DNA of 64,000 nt, from contig NZ_CP139992.1 of the NCBI RefSeq assembly GCF_034424155.1, positions 4,108,012 to 4,172,011 on the forward strand. The letters run 5' to 3'. Of this stretch, positions 36,812 to 47,683 are shown in pieces. Below the pieces are notes generated by a model that searched no databases, was not told the DNA's origin, and saw only the letters and a list, made by a program, of their open reading frames with translations. The stretch is from Hafnia alvei (GTDB taxonomy: Bacteria; Pseudomonadota; Gammaproteobacteria; Enterobacterales; Enterobacteriaceae). Numbering within the stretch: the first letter of the stretch is position 1; the number at the start of each line of letters is the position of its first letter. Position numbers and translations under genes: made by a program.

Positions 36812-37747
36812 TTAACCAAATTCACGCAGACGATGTAGCAACTGCACAATCGGCGATGATGATTTACGCTCAACGTCTTGCTGGTTGCTCACTACCACGG
36901 TGGCCGTTGTCCCAGCCGGATAAGGCGTTTCTTGCTCTTTGTTGTCGAGCAGAATTTTCACCGGAACACGCTGCGCCAAACGAACCCATTCAAGGTTAGA
37001 GTCAACGGTCGCCAAGCCTTTGCTATCCGCGGTAGAGCTTTTGTTATTCACCCCTGCAGATACGCTGTCTACGGTGCCGTAAAGGATACGGTTACTGCCT
37101 AGCGGCGTAATCTCCACGCGATCGCCGCGCTGGATGCCGTCGAGTTTGGTTTCTTCCATGTAGGCCAGAATATAGAAGGTGCCTTTTTTCACCAGCGCGA
37201 CTGCCTTAGCCCCACGGTTAATGAACTCGCCCTGATGAACGTTTAGGTTGGTGACCCAACCATCGGCCGGTGCACGCACCACGGTACGTTCTAGATCCAG
37301 TTTTGCCAGATCGCGCGTTGACTGTGCTTTAGCCAACTGCTGACGCACCGTTGCCAGCATATTGCTTGACTGGTCGATCTCTTCTTGAGACATCGCCTGA
37401 ACACCTAAACGTACACGACGCCCAGCCTCTTTCGCTTTTTCACTGACCAGAGTTTGGTAGTAGCGCACATCGGCTTCAGCCTGATTTAGCGCTTCTTGAT
37501 AACGTGGCTGATCGATAACAAACAGAATCTGCCCTTTCTTCACCAACTGGTTATCATGAATAGGCACGTCCGATAGCAGGCCACTGACGTCTGGCGCAAT
37601 GGCAACGACGTCGGCGGTGAATTTGGCATCACGCGTCCAGGGGGATTCGGTATAAAAGGCCCATGCTTTAAACACGGCAATTGCCGCTACTATCACGATA
37701 ATCACGGTGATAGCGATGCGGGTCATTTTTATCATAATTTGATTCAC
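36812..37747 (-). CDS. aaeA: p-Hydroxybenzoic acid efflux pump, periplasmic adaptor
   Basis: A 311-residue membrane-fusion (HlyD-type) protein. An N-terminal anchor ([14 protein letters not shown]) is followed by [20 protein letters not shown], a lipoyl-like hairpin and a coiled segment. The second lipoyl half reads [20 protein letters not shown] prefer a GTG start at 37747 with GAGG 5 nt upstream; a TTG at 37762 is also open but lies inside aaeX. E. coli AaeA has 310 residues. Confidence 0.93.
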   Translation of the reverse strand: MNQIMIKMTRIAITVIIVIVAAIAVFKAWAFYTESPWTRDAKFTADVVAIAPDVSGLLSDVPIHDNQLVKKGQILFVIDQPRYQEALNQAEADVRYYQTLVSEKAKEAGRRVRLGVQAMSQEEIDQSSNMLATVRQQLAKAQSTRDLAKLDLERTVVRAPADGWVTNLNVHQGEFINRGAKAVALVKKGTFYILAYMEETKLDGIQRGDRVEITPLGSNRILYGTVDSVSAGVNNKSSTADSKGLATVDSNLEWVRLAQRVPVKILLDNKEQETPYPAGTTATVVVSNQQDVERKSSSPIVQLLHRLREFG

Positions 37748-37754
37748 AGTGACC

Positions 37755-37958
37755 TCAGACAAATAAGCAGGTAATCAAGTAGAACAAACAGCAGTACAAC
37801 GCGGTATTAAACAACGCCGGATGCCAAACAAAATCGTAGATCCCCGTCGGCTGTAATACCCGCCGGAACAGTAAAAACAGCAGCAAAGCCACCAGCAGTT
37901 CAAAAAACACCGGTGGAAAGGACAGGCCAAAAACGACCATTACCGGTAGCAGCCCCAT
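37755..37958 (-). CDS. aaeX: AaeX, small membrane protein of the aae efflux operon
   Basis: A 67-residue protein with two hydrophobic segments, ending [17 protein letters not shown] almost as in E. coli AaeX, which has the same length. The ATG at 37958 has GGAG 6 nt upstream. It is the first gene of aaeXAB; its function is unknown. Confidence 0.93.
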   Translation of the reverse strand: MGLLPVMVVFGLSFPPVFFELLVALLLFLLFRRVLQPTGIYDFVWHPALFNTALYCCLFYLITCLFV

Positions 37959-38238
37959 AATTCTCTCCACTCAAATAATATTTAGCCTAGCTCAACGCGG
38001 CATTCTTCGTTGGCTGCATAGCGTGACGAACGATAACTTTTGCCTTGCGCGATCCACTAACCGCCCTCACCCTGAAATGCTGGTTGATGGCGTTTAACTC
38101 AGAAAAAGGATGTCTGTCAGAGGATGTGAGCTACAGGATCTGATGGCAGAAGGACATTTCGTCGTTTCGATACACAGAGGATTATTTCCGCATCGTCAAT
38201 GACAATATCTTAGCGCAATAATAATCACCATGTATAGA

Positions 38239-38260
38239 ATATGTGAGCTAAATCACTTTT
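38239..38260. promoter_or_regulatory. aaeX-aaeR control region with a CRP-like site
   Basis: TGTGA-GCTAAA-TCACT (38242-38257) is one base from TGTGA-N6-TCACA. The surrounding interval (37959-38373) separates the divergent aaeXAB and aaeR and contains no gene. AaeR should bind here; several AT-rich half-palindromes exist, but none is clearly the LysR box. Confidence 0.5.
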
Positions 38261-38373
38261 TATTTAAAATAAACAATCAGTCGTTTTTTTAAGCTATCAT
38301 CGTTACCTCAAAGGCTGATTGTAAGGCGTTTTCTCCCATGCAGCCTCACTTCCCTATTAAGGTAGATTGAACA

Positions 38374-39294
38374 ATGGAACGACTTAAGCGCATGGCCGTG
38401 TTTGCCAAAGTAGTTGAATGCGGCTCCTTTACTAGCGCAGGACGCCAGCTTGAGATGAGCGTTTCGTCCATAAGCCAAACCATTTCCAAGCTGGAAAATG
38501 AGCTGAATATTAAGCTACTCAACCGCAGCACGCGCAGCATTGGTTTAACCGAGGCAGGGAAAATTTATTATCAAGGCTGCCGGAAAATGTTGCTTGAGGC
38601 GCAAGAAGTCCACGAACAGATTTACGCTTTCAACAATACGCCAACGGGCACCTTACGTATCGGTAGTTCATCCACCATGGCACAAAATGTATTGGCGCCA
38701 ATGACGACCAGAATGCTGCGTGAATATCCAGGATTATCGATTGATTTAGTCACCGGTGTACCTGCACCAGACCTTATCGCTGACGGGCTCGATCTGGTGG
38801 TGCGTGTGGGTGCATTACAAGACTCTAGCCTTTTCTCTAAGCGCCTAGGCTCTATGCCAATGGTGGTCTGCGCAGCAAAAAGCTACCTTCAGCAGCACGG
38901 AACGCCAGAAAAACCCGCAGACATCACCAGTTTTAGCTGGTTAACCTACAGCGTTCGCCCCGACAGTGAATTTGAGCTGATTGCGCCAGAAGGGCAAACC
39001 CTGCATCTCTCGCCTCAGGGCCGCTTCGTCACCAATGACTCACAAACGCTCATCCGCTGGCTGAGTGAAGGCGTGGGAATTGCCTACGTGCCACTGATGT
39101 GGGTCATCGAAGAGATAAAACGCGGTGAAGTTGAAATTCTCTTCAGCCGTTACCAATCCGATCCAAGGCCGGTTTACGCCTTACATACCCAAAAAGATAA
39201 GCTGCCGCTCAAGGTGCAGGTTTGTATTAACTACCTCAGTGAATACTTCACCAAGGTTGGGGAGATTTATCAGGATTATCGGCAGGAGGAGTGA
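38374..39294 (+). CDS. aaeR: LysR-type activator of aaeXAB
   Basis: A 306-residue LysR regulator nearly collinear with E. coli AaeR. The N-terminal winged helix reads MERLKRMAVFAKVVECGSFT and SVSSISQTISKLENEL, and the effector domain contains IGSSSTMAQNVLAPMTTRM. It activates the efflux operon in response to aromatic acids. It is divergent from aaeX. AAGGT lies 9-12 nt before the ATG. Confidence 0.95.
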   Translation: MERLKRMAVFAKVVECGSFTSAGRQLEMSVSSISQTISKLENELNIKLLNRSTRSIGLTEAGKIYYQGCRKMLLEAQEVHEQIYAFNNTPTGTLRIGSSSTMAQNVLAPMTTRMLREYPGLSIDLVTGVPAPDLIADGLDLVVRVGALQDSSLFSKRLGSMPMVVCAAKSYLQQHGTPEKPADITSFSWLTYSVRPDSEFELIAPEGQTLHLSPQGRFVTNDSQTLIRWLSEGVGIAYVPLMWVIEEIKRGEVEILFSRYQSDPRPVYALHTQKDKLPLKVQVCINYLSEYFTKVGEIYQDYRQEE

Positions 39295-39305
39295 GGGTCC
39301 GATTG

Positions 39306-39407
39306 CCCCACCCTAACCCTCCCCCTCGCGGGGGAGGGAACAGATCGGCGCTCAATTAAAGATCTCGATCTGCTCCTCCCCCTGACAAGGGGGAGGCTGG
39401 GAGGGGG
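39306..39407. repeat. REP-like pair of GC hairpins
   Basis: Two hairpins, CCCTCCCCC-TCGC-GGGGGAGGG (39317-39338) and CCTCCCCC-TGACAA-GGGGGAGG (39375-39396), face each other. CAGATCG (39341-39347) and CGATCTG (39366-39372) pair between them. The whole block is an imperfect palindrome, typical of paired REP elements (REPIN-like) in intergenic DNA. It lies between the convergent stops of aaeR and tldD and could protect or end both messages. Confidence 0.72.
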
Positions 39408-39429
39408 TCTATGGCGAGGAAGATGTAGC

Positions 39430-40875
39430 TTACGCCGTTCCCCCCACCGTCATTGAATCCAGCTTCAGCGTTGGCTGACCAACGCCAACCGGCACGCTCT
39501 GTCCTTCTTTGCCGCATACGCCAACGCCTTTATCCAGCGCCAGATCGTTACCGACCATAGAAATCTGCTGCATGGCTTCAATGCCTGAACCAATCAGCGT
39601 TGCGCCTTTCACCGGCTTGGTGATTTTGCCATTCTCAATCAGATAAGCCTCTGACGTAGAGAAGACAAATTTACCCGACGTAATATCGACCTGACCACCA
39701 GCAAAATTCGGCGCATATAGGCCATATTCAACGCTGGAAATAATATCCTGCGGCGATGATTTGCCCGCCAACATATAGGTATTGGTCATGCGCGGCATTG
39801 GCAGATGCGCATAAGATTCACGACGACCGTTACCGGTTGGCGCAAGCCCCATCAGGCGAGCATTCATTTTATCCTGCATAAAGCCTTTCAGAATGCCGTT
39901 TTCAATCAGTACGTTGTATTGACCTGGAACGCCTTCATCGTCGATTGCCAGAGAGCCACGACGTCCACTAATCGTGCCGTCATCGACAACGGTACACAGT
40001 TCGGAGGCTACCAGTTGCCCCATCTGGCCACTGAACACCGACGTACCACGACGATTAAAATCACCTTCTAAGCCATGACCAACCGCTTCATGCAACAGCA
40101 CGCCCGGCCAGCCTGCGCCAAGCACGACCGGCATTGAACCGGCTGGAGCCGCCACCGCAGACAGGTTTACTAGCGCCATACGTACCGCTTCTTTGGCAAA
40201 AGCATCGGCACGCACATCACCATCGACGAGCTCGAGGAAATATTCGTAGCCAGAACGACCACCGCCGCCGCTTGAACCACGTTCACGGCGACCATCCTCT
40301 TCTACCAGCACGCTGACAGAAAGACGCACCAGCGGGCGAACATCTGCCGCCAAAGTGCCATCTGTTGCAGCCACCAGAATTAACTCATACACCCCAGTAA
40401 TGCTGGCAGACACTTCCTGCACACGGGGATCTTCCGCACGCGCAATATTATCAACGCGATGCAGCAGAGCAATTTTCTCTTCACGCGGCAGGCTTTGCAG
40501 CGGATCAATGGCGGGATACAGCAAGCTATAAGGCACGTTGCCCAAGGTATGAACTTTGCCATTACCCTGTTCACGTACAATGCTACGCGCCGCCTGTGCG
40601 CTTTGATTCAGCGCATTAAGGGTAATCTGGTCAGCGTAGGCGAAGCCGGTCTTCTCACCGCTAATAGCGCGCACGCCAACGCCCTGATCGATATTGTAAG
40701 AACCGTCTTTAATGATACGGTCTTCAATCACCCAAGACTCATGGTAACTGGACTGGAAATAGAGATCGGCGTAGTCAAGCTGACGTTCAGCCAGTGTACC
40801 CAATACTGAAAACAGATCTCGATGACTCAGTTTGTTAGCAGCCAATAGCTGCTCACTAACGAACGTCAGACTCAT
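39430..40875 (-). CDS. tldD: Metalloprotease TldD
   Basis: Subunit of the TldD/TldE zinc metalloprotease that processes microcin B17 and degrades CcdA. The 481-residue protein equals E. coli TldD in length and carries the zinc-site motif [13 protein letters not shown] with a later cysteine-containing [12 protein letters not shown]. It is the last gene of the minus-strand series beginning with mreB, 12 bp after the nitrilase gene. Confidence 0.97.
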   Translation of the reverse strand: MSLTFVSEQLLAANKLSHRDLFSVLGTLAERQLDYADLYFQSSYHESWVIEDRIIKDGSYNIDQGVGVRAISGEKTGFAYADQITLNALNQSAQAARSIVREQGNGKVHTLGNVPYSLLYPAIDPLQSLPREEKIALLHRVDNIARAEDPRVQEVSASITGVYELILVAATDGTLAADVRPLVRLSVSVLVEEDGRRERGSSGGGGRSGYEYFLELVDGDVRADAFAKEAVRMALVNLSAVAAPAGSMPVVLGAGWPGVLLHEAVGHGLEGDFNRRGTSVFSGQMGQLVASELCTVVDDGTISGRRGSLAIDDEGVPGQYNVLIENGILKGFMQDKMNARLMGLAPTGNGRRESYAHLPMPRMTNTYMLAGKSSPQDIISSVEYGLYAPNFAGGQVDITSGKFVFSTSEAYLIENGKITKPVKGATLIGSGIEAMQQISMVGNDLALDKGVGVCGKEGQSVPVGVGQPTLKLDSMTVGGTA

Positions 40876-40887
40876 AGCGTTTTACTC

Positions 40888-41730
40888 TTATTGATCCAAA
40901 GGATTAACCAGCTTCGGCTGGAATCGGTTGTGTTGTGCGACCGGCATCTGGGTGCGAATATTTTCAAGTGAGTGAGTATTCACCTTCACTTTAATCGGCA
41001 TGACCAAATCGGCATTCTGTTCAATAACATTGCCCCAGCCATCCACCGCCATGGTATGTCCCCACGTACGGCGCGTTGCGCCATGACGACCAACCTGAGC
41101 CGGAGCCAAAATATAGCACTGAGTTTCAATTGCGCGAGCACGCAGCAAGATTTCCCAATGAGATTCCCCAGTTACGCGGGTAAACGCCGCAGGCACGGAA
41201 ATAATTTCGGCGCCTTTATCACGCAACGCTTGGAATAAACCGGGGAAACGCAGATCGTAACAGATAGTCATACCCAATTTTCCCACTGGGGTATCGACCA
41301 CGGTCAGATGTTCACCGTGCTGATAGGTATCAGATTCACGGTAGTGACCATGCGTATCTTTAATATCAACATCAAACATATGCAGCTTATCGTAACGCGC
41401 TTTCAGCTCGCCTTGATCGTCAAACAACAGGCTGCTGGCAGTGATTTGCTTGCTGTCTTCACGGCTAATTAGCGGCATTGAGCCAATCAGGATCCACACC
41501 CCGTAACGGCGCGCCATATCACGAATAGCATCCTGCAACGGGCCTTTGCCTTCTTGCTCGGCCTGCTCGTGATAGGCTTTCGAATCAGCAAACAACAGTG
41601 CGTTTTCTGGCGTCATCACCAGCTTGATATTGTTATTCAACTGCTTGATTTGCTGTTCTATTTGCGCCAGATTCGAACGGGTGTTATCTCCGCTGCACAG
41701 TTGCAATAAAGCAATATTTGCATTCCTCAT
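40888..41730 (-). CDS. Nitrilase-superfamily amidase (Nit1-like)
   Basis: A 280-residue carbon-nitrogen hydrolase. The catalytic triad is Glu42 (MTPENALLF), Lys115 (YDKLHMFDVD) and Cys157 (MTICYDLRFPG). DKLHMFDV and YDLRFPGLFQAL are typical of the Nit1 branch, which includes deaminated-glutathione amidase. E. coli lacks a gene at this place; Yersinia and Serratia have one between yhdP and tldD. It is 4 bp downstream of yhdP and 12 bp upstream of tldD, so it is part of that operon. Metabolite repair of deaminated glutathione is the likely role, inferred from family. Confidence 0.9.
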   Translation of the reverse strand: MRNANIALLQLCSGDNTRSNLAQIEQQIKQLNNNIKLVMTPENALLFADSKAYHEQAEQEGKGPLQDAIRDMARRYGVWILIGSMPLISREDSKQITASSLLFDDQGELKARYDKLHMFDVDIKDTHGHYRESDTYQHGEHLTVVDTPVGKLGMTICYDLRFPGLFQALRDKGAEIISVPAAFTRVTGESHWEILLRARAIETQCYILAPAQVGRHGATRRTWGHTMAVDGWGNVIEQNADLVMPIKVKVNTHSLENIRTQMPVAQHNRFQPKLVNPLDQ

Positions 41731-41734
41731 CGTG

Positions 41735-44700
41735 CTATTTCTCCTTTGGCTGGCGTAAAACTTCGTTAATGGTTGGGTGATCCAAACTGCCTGTAATGTT
41801 GTAGCGTATCAGCGATATTTTATTCCACAACGGCGCCAATACTCTTGATGCAGCAAACACGGCGGCTCCAACGACAGGGTTGATAACAAATGCCGTTGCA
41901 ACGCCGACGGTAGCCGAAATCTCCGGCGCGATGACCGCCTGCATGTCGATACGGCGAGTCACAAGGTTCACGTTACCATCCATCGCAATATCAGCGGCTA
42001 AGCCATCTACCAGTAAATCATTGGTGGATAGAATACCATCCTTAAACTTACCATTGCCGCGAATGCTGTCATAGTAGAACCCTTGACCGAACGTATCGCT
42101 AAAATCGAGTTTTAGTTTACGCAGCAGGGCGTCGAAGCTCACTAACCGGAGCAGTTGTCCAGCGCGACCGCCGCCCGCATTATCAATTTCACCTTTACCC
42201 AGCTTACTGCTTAGCGAACCATTAAGCGAGTTCACCTGCGGCCGCCACGGTTCGCCTATCCAGTTCAAATCAAGATGAACATCAAACGGAGAGTTTTTCA
42301 GCGGCGAGCTAAAACCAAAATAGTCGCTGCTGGTGGTAATGTTAGCGCCTTTAACCTGTACTTTCAGCCAAGTATGATCTTTGCTGTTACTCTGATTCCA
42401 CATGCCGCTCAGCGTAACTTTGGTATTTCCGGTATCAATTAGGCCGTTTTTCAGCATCAGTTGATCGCCGTTCGGCGTTAGATCGGCATTTACCTGACGT
42501 AGACGCTGTCCCATCATCCAGCAGTCTTGGCAACGCAGGATCATGCTTGGCCACTGACTAAAGGAGACTCGTTCCACGGCCGGTGGCGCATCGCTGTTTG
42601 CTGAAGGCGCAGCACTTGGAGACACAGTGCTCCACTGCGGGTTGTAATATAGGTAGGCCACGTTGGCGCGTAACACGTTGTTATTATCTAAATCAGCTTC
42701 GCCGTTAATTTCACGTCCTTTAGCGCTGATATGCGTGCCATTCGCCAATTTTGAAGCCGAAACGGTCAACTGATGCCACGTTTGTCCCGCTAAAATGAGC
42801 TGTGGTGTGGTTAGGTTAACCTGTTGCGGGTAGCTGAAGTTTGAAGCTGCGGTTCCCGCCTTCTCTCCCAGCGCGGGAGCCAGCGCCGCGAGCCACTCTT
42901 CACCATCGAGAGCCGGCAGATTCAACGTTAACGACTCGCTTTCAGGCAACGCAGGGATTTTACGGCTATTGTCGCTCCACGCGGCACGAGCCAGCTTCAC
43001 ACCGTGTTTTTGCAGAATAATTTGGCTATTAAAGTGATTTTTCGGCCCCAGATTCCCTGTCAGCATGAAACCATTCAAATCGCCTTTAGCATTCACTACC
43101 AATGGTAATGCCTGGCCATGTGGTTTATCTAACGGTGACGGTAAGTGACTGCTTACATTTTTCAGATCCGCGTTAACCTGAACGTCATACGATGGATGGC
43201 CCTTATGCGGCAGCTTAATCGCCACTTTGGTATTCCAAGGCGCAGAGCCCGCAACCTCTTTCGCTAACGCCGACGGCATCCACGGCAGCTTCGCGGGCTG
43301 CCAATCAGCGTTCATCGCCACATCTACGCCAAAGTCCTGTGCACCTTCCGCCGTTGAGAAGGTGAAGTTTACCGGTTGACCAAACCAAGCGGCATTCATT
43401 GGGCTACTGGTTAAATTGCCATTATCGAAATGCAGTGAACCATTGAGCTGAGTAAAGGTGCTATCCAGCGGCTTGATCAACAAGGAGTTATTCTTAAAAG
43501 CAACGTCACCGGTGGCACGAGTTTCTTTGCCATCCAGCGGGATATCAAGATGTAAGCGCCCACTGACATCGCCGCCCACTTCCAACTCATCCAAGGCCGC
43601 GCCGACTGAATCGGCTAATGGCGATGTTTTAAAGTATTCATGAACAGCCTTGCCAGAACCTGCCACCTTTGCGTCAACGAGCAGCTTTTCTTTTTGGTAA
43701 ACAGGGATTACGGCCGTGATATCTGTGCCGTCAACGTCGCCTAACTTGGTGTGCGGCGCATTCATCCACAGACCATCGTTGAGGAAATTCAAATCGATAG
43801 CGAGATTATTCAGCGGCTCCCAGTTTGGCTGGAAACGGAAAGTGGCATCACGCAGGGGAACAAAGACTTGGAACTGCCCTTCATTATGCAGATAAGGAAA
43901 ATAATGCGGATTCCCTGCGTAGACCAGCGTAGCATTGTCCACCTTCCCACCTTCCAATGCGCCGGTGAGATAATCAACCAAATGCGTTCCCATCAAGGGC
44001 TCTGGGAAATAGCGCCATGCCTGTGCCGCGTCATACAGACGGATCCCTGACAAGATGCTCAACCATGGCTGGCCCTCTTTAGGATGCTGATAATTAAACT
44101 CGCCGGTCGCCCACAAAGACTTCGCCTGTACGTCAAGATTATCCCCCGACAGCGACCAGCCTTTGTCATTGTTGATAAACGTGGCGAAACCGCTGGCGTG
44201 ACTCACTTCGAGCGGCGCTCGGAACATATCGCCATACGGCAATAAGCTGTCTTTCAACGAGAATTTCAGGCCCGCGTTCATCGCACTACCGGATATGCTG
44301 CCGTTGAAATGATTAACACCAGGCAGCAATTTCCACGGCTGCCAGCTGACGTCTTGCCATTCCCCGATAAAGCGCGCTCGTTCAGGTTGTTGCAGGGGAA
44401 TATCAACACCCGCGAAGGCGATATGGCCCTTGGGGCGAATATCGTCCCAGCGCCCTAAGGCATCAGGCGTAAGAAACGCCAGCGTAGGCAAAATAGGTCC
44501 AATGCGTTCTAACTGTAAATCTGTCGCACGCAGACGCAGTTCTTCAGGCTGATCTGGGCCGATAAAATGGGTATTTTCGGGACGATACATGGCGCTCAAC
44601 GAGCCTTTCGGCCATGCAACGCCATCGGTGCTCAAATTAAGCTGCGGAATATCAAACGTCCAACCGCCGGCAATGCGCCCAACCTGTAACGTAAGATTAT

Positions 44701-45544
44701 CCACCGTCAGTTCATGTTGCTTATCCGCAGTGCTCCAGTTGGCCTCGCCCTGTTTTAACAACAGATGCCCACCTTGGATTTCGCCATCGGTCACGGTTAA
44801 CCAAGACGCTAAGCTGAACCGCGCGCTATGCAACCCAGTATTGCGGTTTACCCAGCGGCTCAGCCATGGCTTCATCTCTATTTCATCGGCCTGCAAATAA
44901 ACGGTGCCATCGCTGAGCAAGCCGTTTTTGTCATGCAGATCCATTCTGACCTGCATATTGCCGTGCTGACCTTCTGGCGTAGAGAACATGACCTGACCTT
45001 CTGCGCGGTGGCGCGTGGCGGTGTTTAGCCAAGTCAGATTAGGGATTTCAAGCTGGATACGCGGGCCCGACGGGCTTGGAAAGGTGATCTTGCTGTCGCG
45101 CAGGATAAAGTGGTCAAACTGGTAAAGGAAGATGTCCGTAATACCGTCACTTTCGATGCCCTTTGAATCGGACGAGGAACCGCTTAAAGGCTCATTACTA
45201 TCGGCCTGTAAGTGATAAAAAGTGAGATCGCGGAACTGCCAACGCCAATGCAGCAGGGACTGCCAAACATCCAGCGCAACGGTTACTCGCTGAATGCTGA
45301 TATTACCTTTTGGCTGCGCAACAGAAATATTGCGCACTTCCAGCGTGGGGCCAAATGACTGCCAGTTTGCATTCAGCGCGCCGATTTTTACCGGCACACC
45401 AGAATACTGTTCAATCTTTTCAACGATCTGCGGGCGAAATGTTTCAAGGTGAGGCAGAGCCAAGCGCAGACCACTCACTATCAACGCCACCAGAACAATC
45501 AATGCCACCAGTGTCGCTAGTAAGTATCCAGACAGTCGCCTCAC
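41735..45544 (-). CDS. yhdP: AsmA-like protein YhdP
   Basis: A 1269-residue envelope protein with one N-terminal membrane anchor (LLATLVALIVLVALIVSGLR) and a long periplasmic part of beta-rich repeats. A C-terminal AsmA-like/DUF3971 region contains RRIDMQAVIAPEISATVGVA. E. coli YhdP helps move phospholipid to the outer membrane with TamB and YdbH. The length is close to the E. coli protein (1266). It is in series with rng and the nitrilase gene. Confidence 0.95.
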   Translation of the reverse strand: MRRLSGYLLATLVALIVLVALIVSGLRLALPHLETFRPQIVEKIEQYSGVPVKIGALNANWQSFGPTLEVRNISVAQPKGNISIQRVTVALDVWQSLLHWRWQFRDLTFYHLQADSNEPLSGSSSDSKGIESDGITDIFLYQFDHFILRDSKITFPSPSGPRIQLEIPNLTWLNTATRHRAEGQVMFSTPEGQHGNMQVRMDLHDKNGLLSDGTVYLQADEIEMKPWLSRWVNRNTGLHSARFSLASWLTVTDGEIQGGHLLLKQGEANWSTADKQHELTVDNLTLQVGRIAGGWTFDIPQLNLSTDGVAWPKGSLSAMYRPENTHFIGPDQPEELRLRATDLQLERIGPILPTLAFLTPDALGRWDDIRPKGHIAFAGVDIPLQQPERARFIGEWQDVSWQPWKLLPGVNHFNGSISGSAMNAGLKFSLKDSLLPYGDMFRAPLEVSHASGFATFINNDKGWSLSGDNLDVQAKSLWATGEFNYQHPKEGQPWLSILSGIRLYDAAQAWRYFPEPLMGTHLVDYLTGALEGGKVDNATLVYAGNPHYFPYLHNEGQFQVFVPLRDATFRFQPNWEPLNNLAIDLNFLNDGLWMNAPHTKLGDVDGTDITAVIPVYQKEKLLVDAKVAGSGKAVHEYFKTSPLADSVGAALDELEVGGDVSGRLHLDIPLDGKETRATGDVAFKNNSLLIKPLDSTFTQLNGSLHFDNGNLTSSPMNAAWFGQPVNFTFSTAEGAQDFGVDVAMNADWQPAKLPWMPSALAKEVAGSAPWNTKVAIKLPHKGHPSYDVQVNADLKNVSSHLPSPLDKPHGQALPLVVNAKGDLNGFMLTGNLGPKNHFNSQIILQKHGVKLARAAWSDNSRKIPALPESESLTLNLPALDGEEWLAALAPALGEKAGTAASNFSYPQQVNLTTPQLILAGQTWHQLTVSASKLANGTHISAKGREINGEADLDNNNVLRANVAYLYYNPQWSTVSPSAAPSANSDAPPAVERVSFSQWPSMILRCQDCWMMGQRLRQVNADLTPNGDQLMLKNGLIDTGNTKVTLSGMWNQSNSKDHTWLKVQVKGANITTSSDYFGFSSPLKNSPFDVHLDLNWIGEPWRPQVNSLNGSLSSKLGKGEIDNAGGGRAGQLLRLVSFDALLRKLKLDFSDTFGQGFYYDSIRGNGKFKDGILSTNDLLVDGLAADIAMDGNVNLVTRRIDMQAVIAPEISATVGVATAFVINPVVGAAVFAASRVLAPLWNKISLIRYNITGSLDHPTINEVLRQPKEK

Positions 45545-45586
45545 GCTCTTCTCCTTGAAATCATAATCGTAAGCTGAGCGTTCAAA

Positions 45587-47056
45587 TCACATCATAACCA
45601 CGTCGAATTGCTCTTGGTTGTAAAGCGGCTCAATCTGTACTTTGACCTGTTTACCCACAAAAATCTCCACCTCAGCCAAAGAATGAGATTCTTCGCTTTT
45701 CAGCGCTTCGCCAACGGCAGGTGACGCGTAAACCAAGAACCGATCGCTGTCATAAGCATGGTGTACACGAACGATCTCACGCAAAATCTCGTAGCATACG
45801 GTTTCGACGGTTTTCACCGTTCCACGCCCGCGACAGGTTGGACAATCGCTGCACAGCACATGTTCAATGCTTTCGCGCGTTCTTTTGCGCGTCATTTCCA
45901 CTAATCCTAGCTGGGAAAAACCGTTTATGCTGGTTTTCGCACGATCTTTGCTAAGCGCCTGCTCCAACGAATGCAGCACGCGGCGACGGTGATCTTCACT
46001 GCTCATATCAATGAAATCAATGATGATAATTCCGCCTAAATTGCGCAGCCGTAGCTGACGAGCAATCGCCTGAGTCGCCTCAACGTTGGTGTTGAAAATG
46101 GTTTCATCCAGATTACGATGGCCCACAAACGCACCGGTATTAATATCCACCGTCGTCATGGCTTCCGTTTGATCGATAATCAGATAGCCACCCGATTTTA
46201 GCTCAACACGGCGATCGAGCGACCGCTGGATCTCGTTCTCAACGTCATAGAGGTCGAAAATGGGCTGCTTGCCGGTATATAACTCAAGCTTAGACGTCAT
46301 CTCCGGAATGTACTCACGGGTGAATTCGGTCAATGAATCAAAATTCAGGCGCGAATCAACGCGGATGCGATCTAACGCGGCACCCGCAAAATCACGCAAT
46401 ACGCGGTGCGCTAAGGCTAATTCGCCATACAGCTTACATTTGGTTTTATTACGACGCTTGCGTTCCATTACTTTGGTCCACAAACGTTTTAAAAATGCGG
46501 CATCTTGTGCCAATTCTTCGTCATCAATACCTTCCGCCGCCGTGCGGATAATAAATCCGCCCTGCTCATCACAGTATTCAGAAACGATAGACTTCAGACG
46601 ATTGCGCTCCGCTTCGCCTTCAATACGCTGAGAAACGCCAACGTGGCTCGCTCCCGGCATAAAGACCAGATAACGAGAAGGCAGCGTAATATCCGTGGTT
46701 AGGCGTGCGCCTTTTGTTCCAAGGGGATCTTTGACAACCTGAACCATCAGGTCTTGTCCCTGACGAACCAGCTCAGCGATATCACGTACGTGGAAGTTTT
46801 TTTGCTCATCACCCGCCACGCATTCGGTGTGCGGCATAATGTCCGAGGCATGTAGAAATGCCGCTTTATCTAATCCAATGTCGACAAAAGCCGCCTGCAT
46901 GCCGGGAAGTACACGGCTGACGCGCCCTTTGTAAATATTACCCACAATGCCACGCTTAGATTCACGCTCAATATGGATTTCTTGCAGGATCCCCCCGTCA
47001 ATGTAGGCGACCCGTGTTTCTGAAGGTGTAACGTTAACTAGCAATTCAGCTGTCAT
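45587..47056 (-). CDS. rng: Ribonuclease G
   Basis: Endoribonuclease for 5' maturation of 16S rRNA and turnover of some mRNAs. The 489-residue protein has the same length as E. coli RNase G. An N-terminal S1-like domain ([20 protein letters not shown]) is followed by the RNase E/G catalytic core with [14 protein letters not shown] (metal-binding Asp). The zinc-link cysteines lie in [11 protein letters not shown]. It overlaps maf by 11 bp. Confidence 0.97.
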   Translation of the reverse strand: MTAELLVNVTPSETRVAYIDGGILQEIHIERESKRGIVGNIYKGRVSRVLPGMQAAFVDIGLDKAAFLHASDIMPHTECVAGDEQKNFHVRDIAELVRQGQDLMVQVVKDPLGTKGARLTTDITLPSRYLVFMPGASHVGVSQRIEGEAERNRLKSIVSEYCDEQGGFIIRTAAEGIDDEELAQDAAFLKRLWTKVMERKRRNKTKCKLYGELALAHRVLRDFAGAALDRIRVDSRLNFDSLTEFTREYIPEMTSKLELYTGKQPIFDLYDVENEIQRSLDRRVELKSGGYLIIDQTEAMTTVDINTGAFVGHRNLDETIFNTNVEATQAIARQLRLRNLGGIIIIDFIDMSSEDHRRRVLHSLEQALSKDRAKTSINGFSQLGLVEMTRKRTRESIEHVLCSDCPTCRGRGTVKTVETVCYEILREIVRVHHAYDSDRFLVYASPAVGEALKSEESHSLAEVEIFVGKQVKVQIEPLYNQEQFDVVMM

Positions 47057-47639
47057 GGTCTCTCCTCACGTCCCGTAACGCCATAAACTGTTTAAGTAGC
47101 TCTTGTGTTTCTACTAACGGTAGTCCCATTACGGCATGATAACTACCGGTAATAGATCTGACGAAGCAGCCACCTTTTCCTTGTATCCCGTATGCACCCG
47201 CTTTATCCATGGGTTCGCCGCTGGCGATATAGTCGTGAATATCTTGTTCGCTGAGAGATCGAAATGTCACGTCGGTTACCACATGACAATATAACTGATG
47301 CTGTCTATCTGCCAATGAAACCGCGGTAATCACCTGATGAGTTTGCCCAGATAGTTGGCGCAACATCTGTGCCGCATGAGCCTCATTTTTAGGTTTTTCT
47401 AGCACTAAGCCATCTAGCACAACAATCGTGTCAGCACCCAGCACCGGTTTGTCTTCTGGCGCAGCATCAACACCTGCACGCGCTTTATCCTGAGCCAAAC
47501 GGCAAACGTATTCCAATGGCGTTTCTTCTGGCTGGCGCTGTTCTTCCACATCAATAATCAAGCGCTCGAATGGAATATCCATTAACGCTAATAATTCGCG
47601 ACGGCGCGGCGATCCAGATCCCAGATAGATAGAGTCCAT
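47046..47639 (-). CDS. yhdE: dTTP/UTP pyrophosphatase (Maf family, YhdE)
   Basis: House-cleaning nucleotide pyrophosphatase of 197 residues. [10 protein letters not shown] at the N terminus and the active-site region [20 protein letters not shown] are Maf signatures; [13 protein letters not shown] is near the C terminus. It removes non-canonical or excess pyrimidine triphosphates. It is between mreD and rng, as in E. coli. Confidence 0.95.
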   Translation of the reverse strand: MDSIYLGSGSPRRRELLALMDIPFERLIIDVEEQRQPEETPLEYVCRLAQDKARAGVDAAPEDKPVLGADTIVVLDGLVLEKPKNEAHAAQMLRQLSGQTHQVITAVSLADRQHQLYCHVVTDVTFRSLSEQDIHDYIASGEPMDKAGAYGIQGKGGCFVRSITGSYHAVMGLPLVETQELLKQFMALRDVRRDHDS

Positions 47640-47683
47640 TGATAATTCTCGTTATAAATAAATGAGCTTTACCCTAAGGTAAA

